Shown here piece by piece: positions 33,790-43,137 of a stretch of DNA of 47,162 bases. The stretch is from positions 1 through 47,162 of the forward strand of contig NZ_CALWJM010000016.1 in the NCBI RefSeq assembly GCF_944381005.1. Direction: 5' to 3'. Positions within the stretch are counted from its first letter, which is position 1; every line of letters begins with the position of its first letter. The notes below the pieces were generated by a model. That model searched no databases. It was not told the origin of the DNA and was given only the letters and a program-made list of their open reading frames with translations. The translations under genes and the position numbers were made by a program. The stretch is from an uncultured Butyricicoccus sp. Lineage in GTDB: Bacteria > Bacillota > Clostridia > Oscillospirales > Butyricicoccaceae.

Positions 33790-33830
33790 GACAAAAAGGC
33801 AGCCATCTAAAAAAGATGGCTGCCTTTGTC
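33790..33830. terminator. Bidirectional terminator between smr and rpoD
   Basis: Perfect 13-bp stem AAGGCAGCCATCT / AGATGGCTGCCTT extended by GACAAA/TGTC flanks. It closes the smr unit and the dgt-dnaG-rpoD operon. Confidence 0.9.
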
Positions 33831-33844
33831 TTATCCTGCAACGA

Positions 33845-35068
33845 TTAGTTTAGGAAATCTTTGAGTTTTTTGGAGCGGCTGGGATGACGCAGCTTGCGCA
33901 GCGCCTTTGCCTCGATTTGGCGGATACGTTCGCGGGTTACGTTGAACTCCTTGCCCACTTCTTCCAGCGTGCGGGTGTGTCCGTCCTCAATGCCGAAGCG
34001 CAGACGCAGTACCTTTTCTTCGCGCGGGGTCAGCGTCTTGAGCACCTCTACAAGCTGCTCTTTGAGCAGCATAAACGAAGCCGCCTCAGCCGGTTCGGGC
34101 GCATCGTCGTCCGGAATAAAGTCGCCCAAGTGGGAGTCCTCCTCCTCACCGATGGGCGTTTCGAGCGAAACTGGTTCCTGTGCAATCTTGAGGATATCGC
34201 GCACACGGTCAACCGGCATATTCATTTCGGCTGCAATTTCTTCGGGGGACGGGTCGTGCCCCAGTTCCTGAAGCAACTGACGGGATACGCGAATGACCTT
34301 ATTGATGGTTTCTACCATGTGTACCGGAATACGGATGGTACGCGCCTGGTCGGCAATCGCGCGGGTAATGGCCTGACGAATCCACCACGTTGCATAGGTC
34401 GAGAACTTAAAGCCCTTAGTGCAGTCGAATTTCTCAACCGCCTTAATCAGACCCAGATTGCCCTCCTGAATCAAATCCAAGAACAACATGCCGCGGCCCA
34501 CATAGCGCTTTGCGATGGACACGACCAGACGCAGATTGGCTTCTGCCAAGCGCTTCTTGGCGCGCTCACCGGCCTTGACCGCCTTGTTGAGTGCGGCAAT
34601 CTCATCGGCGCTGACTGCGGTTGCACCGGGCTGGGTCATGGCATCCAGCTTTTCTGCCGCCTGATTGCCCTCCAGCATCTTCTGCGCCAAATCCACTTCT
34701 TCCTCTGGCGAGAGCAAATCAACCTTACCGATTTCCTTTAGGTACATGCGTACCGGGTCGTCAATGGCAAAGCCTTCTGCCAGTGCGGAGGTATCAACCA
34801 GTTCTTCTTCTGGTACTTCCTCGACCGCGGACGCTTCAAACTCCTCGTCCTCCTCGCCCAGCGGCACATCTAACACGCCTGCACCCTCGATTTCGATTCC
34901 CTCATTTTCGAGCATCTCATAAACCTTGTCAATCTGGTCGGTTTCCAGCTCCAACGGCGACAGCGTGTCCGCAATCTCCTTCAGGGTCAGTTTTCCGTTT
35001 TTCTTGCCTCTTGCCATCAAATCCTTGACGACCTGCACTTGCTGCGCGAGCTGTTCTGCACTTGCCAT
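33845..35068 (-). CDS. rpoD: Primary sigma factor
   Basis: Housekeeping sigma-70/SigA of RNA polymerase, 407 residues. An N-terminal region 1.1 (~1-80) and an acidic linker precede region 1.2 ([12 protein letters not shown]). Region 2 carries [29 protein letters not shown] and [13 protein letters not shown]. Region 4 ends with [30 protein letters not shown]. It starts 3 bases after dnaG, whose tail supplies the GGGAGG ribosome binding site. Confidence 0.98.
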   Translation of the reverse strand: MASAEQLAQQVQVVKDLMARGKKNGKLTLKEIADTLSPLELETDQIDKVYEMLENEGIEIEGAGVLDVPLGEEDEEFEASAVEEVPEEELVDTSALAEGFAIDDPVRMYLKEIGKVDLLSPEEEVDLAQKMLEGNQAAEKLDAMTQPGATAVSADEIAALNKAVKAGERAKKRLAEANLRLVVSIAKRYVGRGMLFLDLIQEGNLGLIKAVEKFDCTKGFKFSTYATWWIRQAITRAIADQARTIRIPVHMVETINKVIRVSRQLLQELGHDPSPEEIAAEMNMPVDRVRDILKIAQEPVSLETPIGEEEDSHLGDFIPDDDAPEPAEAASFMLLKEQLVEVLKTLTPREEKVLRLRFGIEDGHTRTLEEVGKEFNVTRERIRQIEAKALRKLRHPSRSKKLKDFLN

Positions 35069-35071
35069 ATC

Positions 35072-36838
35072 TTATTTGCCTCCCATTTTATCTGCTTTCA
35101 TTTTGGAAAAGGTAATCATCGGGTCTTCCCCGCCGGCCTCGGGCGGTTGTTCCAGTTTGCGCTGCGTCCGCCGTTCGTCCATGATTTTTATGTAATCGTC
35201 GAGTGCCTGCTGCCGCCGTTCTGAAACCGGCGTGCGGGATAAAATCCCGGACAGCAAAGCCAGTTCGCCGTCATCTAGGTAACCTTCATATCCACTGATG
35301 GAAACTGGTGCGCCCTGTCGGTCGAGTTCGAGCGCATGGGCATAAATCTTGCCCAAAACCGGCGCGGTGAAATCCTCCGGTTTGAGCCGCTTTGCCAGCG
35401 GTTCAAGCAAGGCCGCGTCGGTGAACAACAGCGCCAAAACGCCTTCCTCCGCACGCGCGGCTTTGACATCGTCGTAGTGCAGCGCCCGGTCTTTGGGTTG
35501 TGCATTTTGCACGGCGGCGCGAATGGCGCGGTGTTCGGCTGTGCGTTCGCGCTTGCGGCGCAGCCCCATTGCCCGCCGCACTTCAACCGTCATTGCATCC
35601 TGCGTCACATCTGCCAGCTTTGCCGCACGTCCGGTGTAAATTTCCCGCTCGACCGAATTGGCAATCGCTGCCAGCATTTGCGCCGCTTCCTGCACAAAGG
35701 CCACCCGCTGGTCATCTTCGGTCAAATCAAACTTAGCCGCAATCTGTTCCAGCCGATAGGCGTTATGCCCTTCACTGCGCTCGATAAGCCGCCGAAAGGC
35801 GTCCGCGCCTTTGTCCTTGATAAATTCATCCGGGTCTTTCGCGCCCGGAATGCGCAGCACATTGACCTGTAAATCGGCGCGTTTTAGAATGTCAATCGCG
35901 CGCTGGGCGGCAGCTTGTCCGGCTCCGTCCGCATCGTAGGAAATAATGATTTTTTTGGTGTGCCGCGCAATCATGCGCGCCTGTTCTTCGGTCAATGCCG
36001 TGCCCAAGCTGGCAACTGCGCTGTCAAATCCGGCTTGATGCAGGGCAATGACATCCATATAGCCCTCAGCCAAAATAAAATAATCACTCTGGGTCTTTTT
36101 CGCCAAGTTGAGCGCAAACAGGTTGCGTCCCTTGTGAAAAATGCGGGTGTCGGGCGAGTTGAGATACTTGGGTTTGGAATCATCCATTACGCGCCCGCCG
36201 AACGCGATGACCTGCCCGCGCACGTCAATGATGGGAAACATCACGCGCCCACGGAACTTGTCATAAATCGCGCCTTTTTCATTCTTGACCGCAAGACCTG
36301 CATCCAGCAGTTCTTCCTTGGTGTAGCCCTTTTTCATCATCGCATCCATCGTTGCGTGAAAGGAATCGGGCGCATAGCCAAGCCCAAACCGGTTCATGGT
36401 CTTGCGGGTCAGTCCACGCCGCGCGAAATACTGCTGCATGGGCGTATATTCGGGCAGCCAAAGGGTGTCGTAATAAAACCGTGCGGTGTCTTTCATCAGG
36501 GCAAGCAGCCGTTCCCGACGGTGTGCCGCCTGTGGGTCGGCGTTCTCCTGCGGCATTTTCAGTCCACAGCGGTCGGCCAAAAACCGAACCGCGTCCCGAA
36601 ATTCCAAGCCCTCAGCGCGCATAATAAAATTGATGACACCGCCGCCCGCACCGCAGCCAAAACAGTGGTAAATCTGCTTGTCAGGTGAAACCGAAAACGA
36701 GGCTGATTTTTCGTTGTGGAACGGGCACAGCCCGAAATAGTTTGCCCCTTGCCGTTTGAGCACGACATATCGGGAGACAATGTCCACAATATCACTGCGC
36801 GCATTGAGTTCATCTAAAAACGCATGGTCAATCGCCAT
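35072..36838 (-). CDS. dnaG: DNA primase
   Basis: Makes RNA primers at the replication fork. 588 residues: an N-terminal zinc ribbon CPFHNEKSASF ... YHCFGCG (~38-63), a catalytic core with the Toprim glutamate in ILAEGYMDVIAL and the DxD in IISYDADGAGQAA, and a C-terminal DnaB-interacting part. AAGGAGGTGAGA precedes the start. It lies 27 bases after dgt and directly before rpoD, the classical macromolecular synthesis order. Confidence 0.97.
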   Translation of the reverse strand: MAIDHAFLDELNARSDIVDIVSRYVVLKRQGANYFGLCPFHNEKSASFSVSPDKQIYHCFGCGAGGGVINFIMRAEGLEFRDAVRFLADRCGLKMPQENADPQAAHRRERLLALMKDTARFYYDTLWLPEYTPMQQYFARRGLTRKTMNRFGLGYAPDSFHATMDAMMKKGYTKEELLDAGLAVKNEKGAIYDKFRGRVMFPIIDVRGQVIAFGGRVMDDSKPKYLNSPDTRIFHKGRNLFALNLAKKTQSDYFILAEGYMDVIALHQAGFDSAVASLGTALTEEQARMIARHTKKIIISYDADGAGQAAAQRAIDILKRADLQVNVLRIPGAKDPDEFIKDKGADAFRRLIERSEGHNAYRLEQIAAKFDLTEDDQRVAFVQEAAQMLAAIANSVEREIYTGRAAKLADVTQDAMTVEVRRAMGLRRKRERTAEHRAIRAAVQNAQPKDRALHYDDVKAARAEEGVLALLFTDAALLEPLAKRLKPEDFTAPVLGKIYAHALELDRQGAPVSISGYEGYLDDGELALLSGILSRTPVSERRQQALDDYIKIMDERRTQRKLEQPPEAGGEDPMITFSKMKADKMGGK

Positions 36839-36865
36839 TCGGTCTCACCTCCTTGGGGGTTGTGC

Positions 36866-37858
36866 TCAAGTTCGATTCCAAGAGCGCGGTAAAAACAAAT
36901 CTTTGCAACATGCAATCGCATAACGGTCGGTCATAGAAGCCAGATAGTCACAAACCACCCGTTCCCGACTGTCGCCGTCGTCTACCAGTCGCCGGTATGC
37001 GGCTGGTAATTGCTCAAAATGTCCGATGTAATATTCGTAAAGCGTGCGCAGCATCCATTCTGCCCGGCTATCCTGCACAGCAGATTGCCCATCATACACC
37101 CGCTCGAACAAAAAGTGCCGTAAATCAAGCATTGCTTGTTCGGTCGGCTCGTCCATGCCAATCGCATGATTTTTCTGTCCATAGTCGATGACCGCATGTA
37201 CCAACGTGTTAATGCGCCGTCCGTGGGTCGTGCCCAACTGGCTTTTTACCGCCTGCGGCAAATCGCTTTCGGACAGAATCCCGGCGCGAATGGCATCATC
37301 TATGTCGTGATTGACGTAAGCAATGCGGTCGGCATAGTGAATCAGGCGGCCTTCGGGCGTGCTGGCTTTTTGGCTGCCGGTATGACAGGCAATGCCGTTT
37401 AGCACCTCCTGCGACAGATTGAGCGGCGCGATACGGCTGACCATGCGCACACTTTGCAGATTATGATGAAACCCTTCGGGGCAAACGGCCTGCAAAGCGC
37501 GTTCTCCGGCGTGTCCGAGCGGCGTATGCCCCAAATCATGCCCCAGTGCAATGGCTTCCACCAAGTCTTCATTGAGCCGCAATGCGCGGGCAATGGTGCG
37601 CGCAATCTGCGCGACTTCCAGCGTATGGGTCAGGCGGGTACGGTAGTGGTCGCCTTCGGGCGAGATAAACACCTGTGTCTTATTGGACAACCGCCGGAAC
37701 GCTTTGGAATGAATGATACGGTCACGGTCGCGGGCAAAACAAGTGCGAATGGGACAAGGTTCCATGGGCGTTTGCCGTCCGGCAGACCGGTCGGAAAAGG
37801 TCGCCCAGTCGCATAAAATTTGGTGCTCCAATTGTTCGGTCTGTTCTCGAATGGTCAT
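36866..37858 (-). CDS. dgt: Deoxyguanosinetriphosphate triphosphohydrolase-like protein
   Basis: HD-domain dNTP triphosphohydrolase of 330 residues. Metal residues lie in RLTHTLEVAQIAR, LGHDLGHTPLGHAGE and the later YADRIAYVNHDIDDA. KAFRRLSNKTQVF is a family block. This is the shorter, Firmicutes-type protein that heads many dnaG-rpoD operons. It probably controls dNTP levels. CGGAGGT precedes the start at 37858. Exact substrate preference cannot be judged. Confidence 0.94.
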   Translation of the reverse strand: MTIREQTEQLEHQILCDWATFSDRSAGRQTPMEPCPIRTCFARDRDRIIHSKAFRRLSNKTQVFISPEGDHYRTRLTHTLEVAQIARTIARALRLNEDLVEAIALGHDLGHTPLGHAGERALQAVCPEGFHHNLQSVRMVSRIAPLNLSQEVLNGIACHTGSQKASTPEGRLIHYADRIAYVNHDIDDAIRAGILSESDLPQAVKSQLGTTHGRRINTLVHAVIDYGQKNHAIGMDEPTEQAMLDLRHFLFERVYDGQSAVQDSRAEWMLRTLYEYYIGHFEQLPAAYRRLVDDGDSRERVVCDYLASMTDRYAIACCKDLFLPRSWNRT

Positions 37859-37908
37859 GCGGCAGCACCTCCGAAAAAAATCCCTCTATTTATATATACG
37901 CAAACTGC

Positions 37909-37940
37909 CCGCAAAAAACTTTTTTTGCGGCAAATTTTTT
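37909..37940 (+). other. Hairpin with T-run in the yigZ-dgt gap
   Basis: CCGCAAAAA / TTTTTGCGG-type stem, then CAAATTTTTTT on the plus strand. No plus-strand gene ends here, so it is more likely a structural feature of the dgt leader than a working terminator. The 37859-38023 gap is otherwise AT-rich and unassigned. Confidence 0.35.
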
Positions 37941-38023
37941 TGAGATTTTTTCATCTTTGTAAAAGATGCACAAAATAATACATTTTTGCGCACATCATCT
38001 GCACGCCTTGTTGCAAACGGCAA

Positions 38024-38668
38024 TCACTTCACGCGCCGTCCACGGAACGAAACTTCCATCGGTTCCGCATAAACCGTGCCGGCTGTCGCGTCGGCAAGTG
38101 CTTGGTTGAGGGCATCCAGCCCGCCAACCGGCTGCACCACGGTCAGTGTCACATCTGCGCCGTAGTCAATGTCCTCGGTCGTGCAATCCTGTTCGGGCAA
38201 AATCTGCTGTACCACACCGAGCAGATTATATGGGCAGGCAATGAGCAGCGTTGCAAACCGGCTCATCTGCTGCACGCCTGCGGCGGCGACCGCAAGCTGC
38301 ACGCCCTTGGTGTAGGCGCGTACCAAACCGCCCGTACCCAACAAAATACCGCCAAAATAGCGCGTGACCACGCAGCACACATTGACCAGCCCTTCATGCC
38401 GCAAGACATCGAGCATGGGCATACCGGCCGTTCCCTGCGGCTCTCCGTCGTCGGAATAGCGCATCAGATTGCCCTCGCGCAAAATATAGGCGTAACAGTT
38501 GTGCGTCGCGTCCCAATAGGTTTCCCGCATTTCTTTGATTTTTGCCGTGGCCTGCTCTGCCGTTTCCACCCGCCACAACCGGCCAATAAACTTGGAACGC
38601 TTTTCTACAAAGCTATCTTCGGCATATTCCGCAAACGGAATCAAATAATCCTTTTCTTCGGGTGTCAT
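38024..38668 (-). CDS. yigZ: YigZ/IMPACT-family protein
   Basis: 214 residues from the ATG at 38668, which overlaps the hflX stop (ATGA). The N-terminal domain holds the UPF0029 signature: RSKFIGRLW, ATHNCYAYIL, RYSDDGEPQGTAGMPML and VTRYFGGILLGTGGLVRAY. A second small alpha/beta domain follows (~140-214). The family is linked to translation control in eukaryotes (IMPACT). The bacterial function is not settled. Coupling to the ribosome-associated GTPase HflX is consistent with a role at the ribosome. Confidence 0.9.
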   Translation of the reverse strand: MTPEEKDYLIPFAEYAEDSFVEKRSKFIGRLWRVETAEQATAKIKEMRETYWDATHNCYAYILREGNLMRYSDDGEPQGTAGMPMLDVLRHEGLVNVCCVVTRYFGGILLGTGGLVRAYTKGVQLAVAAAGVQQMSRFATLLIACPYNLLGVVQQILPEQDCTTEDIDYGADVTLTVVQPVGGLDALNQALADATAGTVYAEPMEVSFRGRRVK

Positions 38669-39939
38669 GGCTCGTCCACCTGATACTTGCGCATCTGTCC
38701 ACATAATTTATCATCGACCACAACGGTCAGCAATGTTCCGGTTTCATTGTAATCGACCTCGGATACCTGTGCTTCGCGGTGCAGCAGGTCGAGCGCCGCG
38801 CCGTCGCTGTACGGGATGCACAACCGCATTTTATGTTTGCCACGTCCGAGCGCACGTTCAATGGCTTCCAGCAATGCCTGGGTGCCCTCGCCGGTCTTGG
38901 CTGAAAACAGAACACCATCGCGCACGGCGGGCAATTCCTCACACTTATCCGCCTTATTATAGACCATCACGCGCGGAATCTCCTGTGCGCCCAGTTGTAC
39001 AATGACCTGTTCAACCGTATCTACCTGTATCTGCCAATCGGGGTCGGACACATCGACCACATGCAGCAGCAAATCGGCATATGCCAGTTCTTCCAGCGTT
39101 GCTTTAAAAGCGGACACCAGATGGTGTGGCAATTTGCGGATAAACCCAACCGTATCGGACAGTAAAATCTCCTGTGTGTCCGAAATGCGCTTTTTGCGCG
39201 TGGTGGGGTCGAGCGTGTCAAACAGGCGGTCGTTGGCCTCGATTCCCGCGTCGGTCAGTTGATTCAAAAGAGTAGATTTGCCCGCATTGGTGTAACCCAC
39301 GATGGCGACCAAGGGCAATTCGGTCTTTTTGCGCTGACGGCGCTGGACGGCGCGCACCTGCCGCACCTGTTCCAAGTCGGCGCGCAATTTATCAATGCGG
39401 CGGCGAATGTGCCGCCGGTCGGATTCCAGCTTACTTTCGCCTGGCCCGCGTGTGCCAATGCCGCCGCCCAAGCGGCTCATAGCATGACCCAAACCAGCCA
39501 AACGCGGCAAAATATACTGATACTGTGCCAGTTCAACCTGCAATTTGCCCTCGCCTGTGCGCGCGCGCTGGGCGAAAATATCCAAAATCAGCGCCGAGCG
39601 GTCTAAAATCGTGCGGCCTGTCTGTTCTTCGAGCACGCGCATTTGAGAGGGCGACAGCTCATTGTCAAAAATAATCAGCTCTGCGTCATTGGCCTCGGCC
39701 ATCTGCCGCACTTCCTCCACTTTGCCTTCACCGATAAAGGTTTTGGCATCGGGTGCGGGACGGGTTTGCAGCATCCGAGCAACCGGCTGTGCGCCCGCAG
39801 TCTCGACCAGTGCCGCCAATTCTGCGAGGGTCTGTTCGTCGGCATTTTCCTCTGCGCGGAAACTATGGCAGCTCAGTCCGATGAGTACCGCCCGTTCCAC
39901 GCGCTTTTCCTGCAATTCCAGTTCATTCATGGTGTGCAT
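38665..39939 (-). CDS. hflX: GTPase HflX
   Basis: Ribosome-associated GTPase that splits stalled or stressed 70S ribosomes. 424 residues. The N-terminal domain contains IIFDNELSPSQMRVLEEQTG, and the glycine-rich linker is RLGGGIGTRGPGE. The G domain carries GYTNAGKST (G1), DTVGFIRKLPHHLV (G3) and YNKADK (G4). Two starts, 39939 and 39930, are possible behind AGGAGG; the first is 3 bases away and the second 12. The gene is coupled to yigZ downstream. Confidence 0.95.
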   Translation of the reverse strand: MHTMNELELQEKRVERAVLIGLSCHSFRAEENADEQTLAELAALVETAGAQPVARMLQTRPAPDAKTFIGEGKVEEVRQMAEANDAELIIFDNELSPSQMRVLEEQTGRTILDRSALILDIFAQRARTGEGKLQVELAQYQYILPRLAGLGHAMSRLGGGIGTRGPGESKLESDRRHIRRRIDKLRADLEQVRQVRAVQRRQRKKTELPLVAIVGYTNAGKSTLLNQLTDAGIEANDRLFDTLDPTTRKKRISDTQEILLSDTVGFIRKLPHHLVSAFKATLEELAYADLLLHVVDVSDPDWQIQVDTVEQVIVQLGAQEIPRVMVYNKADKCEELPAVRDGVLFSAKTGEGTQALLEAIERALGRGKHKMRLCIPYSDGAALDLLHREAQVSEVDYNETGTLLTVVVDDKLCGQMRKYQVDEP

Positions 39940-39996
39940 TCGCCTCCTGAAAACAATGGTTTTGTGTGGCGCTTGCCGTCAACCCGGCTGGAAGAA

Positions 39997-40029
39997 AAGA
40001 AAAACCATCGAAGTGACCTTCGATGGTTT
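39997..40029 (-). terminator. Terminator of rpmE
   Basis: Perfect 12-bp stem AAACCATCGAAG / CTTCGATGGTTT with a 4-base loop. On the minus strand it is followed by TTTTTCTTTTC. Confidence 0.88.
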
Positions 40030-40033
40030 CATC

Positions 40034-40237
40034 TTACTTGTCCAGATTGAAACGCTTCTTGAAGCGATCAACACGTCCGCCGGTATCTACCAGCTTCTGC
40101 TTACCGGTGAAGAACGGGTGACACTTCGAGCAAACGTCAACGACGATGTTCTCCTTGGTAGAGCCAGTCTCAATGACGTTGCCACAAGCGCAACGAATGG
40201 TCGTCTGCTTATAATCGGGATGGATGCCCTGCTTCAT
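40034..40237 (-). CDS. rpmE: Large-subunit ribosomal protein bL31, zinc type
   Basis: 67-residue ribosomal protein. Cysteines in CACGN and [12 protein letters not shown] form the zinc-binding C+ version of L31; the alternative zinc-free form lacks them. MKQGIHPDY at the start and the FTGKQK block are typical. Own promoter at 40281-40309 and own terminator. GAAAGAGGTG lies before the ATG. Confidence 0.97.
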   Translation of the reverse strand: MKQGIHPDYKQTTIRCACGNVIETGSTKENIVVDVCSKCHPFFTGKQKLVDTGGRVDRFKKRFNLDK

Positions 40238-40280
40238 GTTGTTTCACCTCTTTCCGGTTATGCCTTACAGTCGTAAAAAT

Positions 40281-40309
40281 ATAATACCATACGCCCGAAC
40301 AGATTGCAA
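40281..40309 (-). promoter_or_regulatory. Promoter of rpmE
   Basis: On the minus strand TTGCAA (40304-40309), 17 bases, TATTAT (40281-40286). Confidence 0.75.
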
Positions 40310-40338
40310 GTATTATTTCGAATTTTCCACAAAAAACT

Positions 40339-40797
40339 TTATTTTTTGTAGACGAGGTCGGCTTCCGTCCAGTCCTTGAGCACGGGCTGCATGGAACGCG
40401 CGATTTTCTTTGCGCCCTCCAGGTCGTGCAGCAGGTAGTTACCGCACTCAATGCGGCTAACGCCGGGCACGTCGCCGGTGAAGTCGGCCACAAAGTCCAT
40501 CGTCTGCTGTACCAGCCGAATGGCATCTGCTGGCTTCATGTCGCGCACCAGAAAATAAAATCCGGTCTGGCAGCCCATCGGGCCGGCATAAATGATTTGC
40601 GAAGCAAATTCAGAATTGCGTACATAGGTTGCAAATAAGTGTTCAAACGTGTGCGAGGCAGCCGGTTCCAGATAAACGCCGCCATTGGGCGTTACCATGC
40701 GTACATCATACGTTGTAATATCTCCATCAATGCGCGAGGTATACATACCGGGTGTGAGCAGGTCGTGGTTGACTTCAAAACTTGCAATTCGTTTCAT
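40339..40797 (-). CDS. luxS: S-ribosylhomocysteine lyase
   Basis: Splits S-ribosylhomocysteine into homocysteine and DPD, the precursor of autoinducer 2. 152 residues from the ATG at 40797 behind AAAGGAG; a GTG one codon earlier is in frame. The metal site is HTFEH (H49, H53) with C118 in RIECGN. E52 and C76 in GPMGCQTGFY are the catalytic residues. No pfs or metabolic neighbours are in the window; it is a single-gene unit. AI-2 signalling itself cannot be inferred. Confidence 0.97.
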   Translation of the reverse strand: MKRIASFEVNHDLLTPGMYTSRIDGDITTYDVRMVTPNGGVYLEPAASHTFEHLFATYVRNSEFASQIIYAGPMGCQTGFYFLVRDMKPADAIRLVQQTMDFVADFTGDVPGVSRIECGNYLLHDLEGAKKIARSMQPVLKDWTEADLVYKK

Positions 40798-40832
40798 CAC
40801 AACATTCTCCTTTTTTGTCTGTTCTGTCTGTC

Positions 40833-40861
40833 ATTATAAAACCCTGCACGTCAAAGTGCAA
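40833..40861 (-). promoter_or_regulatory. Promoter of luxS
   Basis: On the minus strand TTGCAC (40856-40861), 17 bases, TATAAT (40833-40838). Confidence 0.78.
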
Positions 40862-40872
40862 TCCCTTTTGCC

Positions 40873-41598
40873 TTAACCGGTCTTTTGTGGCGGCAATACC
40901 GACACAATGATATCACGCACCTGTTCGGGCAAGGTTTTTGCCGCTTCGCGCGTCAAATTCTCTGTTGCAACCGGCTGATGAATGGTCACGCGCACGGTGC
41001 CCGGATGAATCCAAACGCCCTGCGCCTCCATCAGCCGGTAAGAACCGTCAATCGTGACCGGCACCAGCGGCACGCCTGCGCGTGCCGCAATGCGGAATGC
41101 GCCCGACTGAAACCGGTGCATCGCGCCGCCGCGCGAGCGCGTCCCTTCGGGAAAAATGGTAATGCTGCGGCCACTCTTGAGCAGCTTTTCCCCGTCCAGA
41201 ATGACCTGTGCCCCGGCGCGCGGGGAAGCGCGGTCTACAAACAGACAATGCAGATGACGCATCCAAGTGTGTACAAACGGCAGCCGCGCCAACTCCTTTT
41301 TTGCAACCAGTCCATGCGGTTCGCGCAGGACGGTCAACATAATCGGAATGTCAAAATTGCCCTGATGGTTGGCAATATATACGGCTGGGCCGTCGGGCAA
41401 GTGCTCGCGCCCGGTGACTTCCACCTTTGCGCCCGCCAGCCGCATCAGTCGATGCGCCCAGCGGTTGACCATGCGCTGTACCAGCACGTCGGCTCGCACA
41501 TCCTGCCCGCGTTTTTCCAATATCCAAATGTAACCACTGACCGGAATTGCCGCCAGCAGATACAGCCAGAAATACACAAACCAAATGATTGTCCGCAT
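40873..41598 (-). CDS. plsC: 1-acyl-sn-glycerol-3-phosphate acyltransferase
   Basis: Membrane-associated acyltransferase that makes phosphatidic acid. 241 residues with an N-terminal membrane helix (~3-25). The catalytic NHQGNFD is the HX4D motif; FPEGTRSRGG is the glycerol phosphate site, and VPLVPVTIDGS the last family block. It starts 12 bases after the MATE gene, probably co-transcribed with it. Confidence 0.94.
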   Translation of the reverse strand: MRTIIWFVYFWLYLLAAIPVSGYIWILEKRGQDVRADVLVQRMVNRWAHRLMRLAGAKVEVTGREHLPDGPAVYIANHQGNFDIPIMLTVLREPHGLVAKKELARLPFVHTWMRHLHCLFVDRASPRAGAQVILDGEKLLKSGRSITIFPEGTRSRGGAMHRFQSGAFRIAARAGVPLVPVTIDGSYRLMEAQGVWIHPGTVRVTIHQPVATENLTREAAKTLPEQVRDIIVSVLPPQKTG

Positions 41599-41610
41599 GT
41601 GCCGTTCCTC

Positions 41611-42987
41611 CTATGCGCGTGGCTCCAAATGCTTGATTTCCCTTTGGTAAATGCGCACCAATACAACATAGGAAACCACAAGTGAGATATATTCGGCAAT
41701 GGGAATGGAATACCAAGTTGCCTGCAAGCCGAAGAAGTGCCCGAGCACAGCCGCTGCGGGCAGAATGATGCACAACTGACGGCAGAACGACACCACGAGC
41801 GATGCTAAGCCGTGTCCGACTGCCTGAAAGACCGTAGAATTGATGATACCGAAGCCCGCACCGATAAAGGACAAGCTGATAATGCGCAGCGCCGGAATAC
41901 CGATTTTGAGCATATCGGCTGTTGCGGCCGGGTCATCGGCTGGCGTAAACATGCCTATCATCTGCGCCGGGAACACCTGGAAAATGACCACACCAATGGC
42001 CAGAATGACCAGCGCCGAACCAAGTGTAATGCGGTAAGCGCCCATCAATCGACCACGGTCACGCGCGCCGTAGTTGTAGCCCATAACGGGCAGTGCGCCC
42101 TGATTGAGTCCAAAAACCGGCATAAAAATAAAGGTTTGGAGCTTGAAATACACGCCGAGCACGGTGACAGCCGTTTCAGAAAAGTGAATCAGAATACCAT
42201 TCATGCCCGCGGTCATGACCGAGGACAAACTCTGCATAATGATGCCCGGCAGGCCGACCTGATAAATTGCCCCTAGCATGCGCAGGCGGGGACGCCATCC
42301 GCGCATACGCAAATGCAGCACTTTTTGGTGAATAAATACGCCCCACAGACCGATGAACATGCCGATAACCTGTCCGATAACGGTTGCAATCGCGGCACCG
42401 CGAATGCCCAGTTCCGGGAACGGTCCAATACCAAAAATCAAAAGCGGGTCAAGTATAATGTTGATAATGGCGCCGCACAGTCCCTGATACATCGGTATCA
42501 TCATATTACCGGTCGATTGCTGAATTTTTTCGCACATAATCGAAACCATGACAAAAATACTCAGCCCAACCGCAATGTAGGAATATTGTACCGCCTGTTC
42601 GAGTACGCTTGCATTTTCTGTAAATCCAGTCAAAAATGGACGGCTGGCGAAAAAGCCAATCAGCACAAACACAATGCCACCCAGCACCGAAAGTGCAATG
42701 CCGTGTTCGGCCGCATGGGTGGCCTTTTCGTTATCTTTTGCCCCCAAACAGCGCGCAATGAGCGAGTTAACACCCACGCCGGTACCGACTGCAATCGCGA
42801 TGACCAGCTGCTGAAGCGGAAACACCAGTGAAACAGCGGTCAGCGCACTGGCCGAATACCGCGCCACAAAGATACTGTCCACGATGTTGTAAAGCGCGTT
42901 GATGAGCATGGAAATCATCGCGGGCAGCGCCATACTGAAAATGAGCGGGCCCATGCGCATGGTGCCCATTTTTTGTTGTGACTGCAA
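41611..42987 (-). CDS. MATE-family multidrug efflux transporter
   Basis: 458-residue membrane antiporter with twelve expected helices in two homologous halves. Family marks include MALPAMISMLINALYNIVDSIF, GVGVNSLIARCLG and GYNYGARDRGRL. The first half is NorM/DinF-like. The start is a TTG at 42987, with GAGGG spaced 6 bases upstream; the first ATG (42969) is too far from any ribosome binding site. A near-consensus promoter lies at 43050-43078. Substrates unknown. Confidence 0.93.
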   Translation of the reverse strand: MQSQQKMGTMRMGPLIFSMALPAMISMLINALYNIVDSIFVARYSASALTAVSLVFPLQQLVIAIAVGTGVGVNSLIARCLGAKDNEKATHAAEHGIALSVLGGIVFVLIGFFASRPFLTGFTENASVLEQAVQYSYIAVGLSIFVMVSIMCEKIQQSTGNMMIPMYQGLCGAIINIILDPLLIFGIGPFPELGIRGAAIATVIGQVIGMFIGLWGVFIHQKVLHLRMRGWRPRLRMLGAIYQVGLPGIIMQSLSSVMTAGMNGILIHFSETAVTVLGVYFKLQTFIFMPVFGLNQGALPVMGYNYGARDRGRLMGAYRITLGSALVILAIGVVIFQVFPAQMIGMFTPADDPAATADMLKIGIPALRIISLSFIGAGFGIINSTVFQAVGHGLASLVVSFCRQLCIILPAAAVLGHFFGLQATWYSIPIAEYISLVVSYVVLVRIYQREIKHLEPRA

Positions 42988-43049
42988 ATCAATCCCTCTT
43001 TTCTATCTATTTTTTTGATTCCCCTCAACCTATTTTGAGGCACTATGCT

Positions 43050-43078
43050 ATTCTACCCGAAGAAAGCGCCCTTTGCAA
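43050..43078 (-). promoter_or_regulatory. Promoter of the MATE-plsC unit
   Basis: On the minus strand TTGCAA (43073-43078), 17 bases, TAGAAT (43050-43055). A 6-bp CCTCAA / TTGAGG hairpin lies in the leader. Confidence 0.75.
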
Positions 43079-43137
43079 GCACTGATTGCGCGAAATCTTG
43101 ACAAAAATTTGAAACTTTTTTGGTATGGTTTGCAACT

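Noticed and set aside
37909..37940. Terminator for yigZ-hflX
   Set aside because: The T-run is on the plus strand, so it does not serve the minus-strand genes above it.
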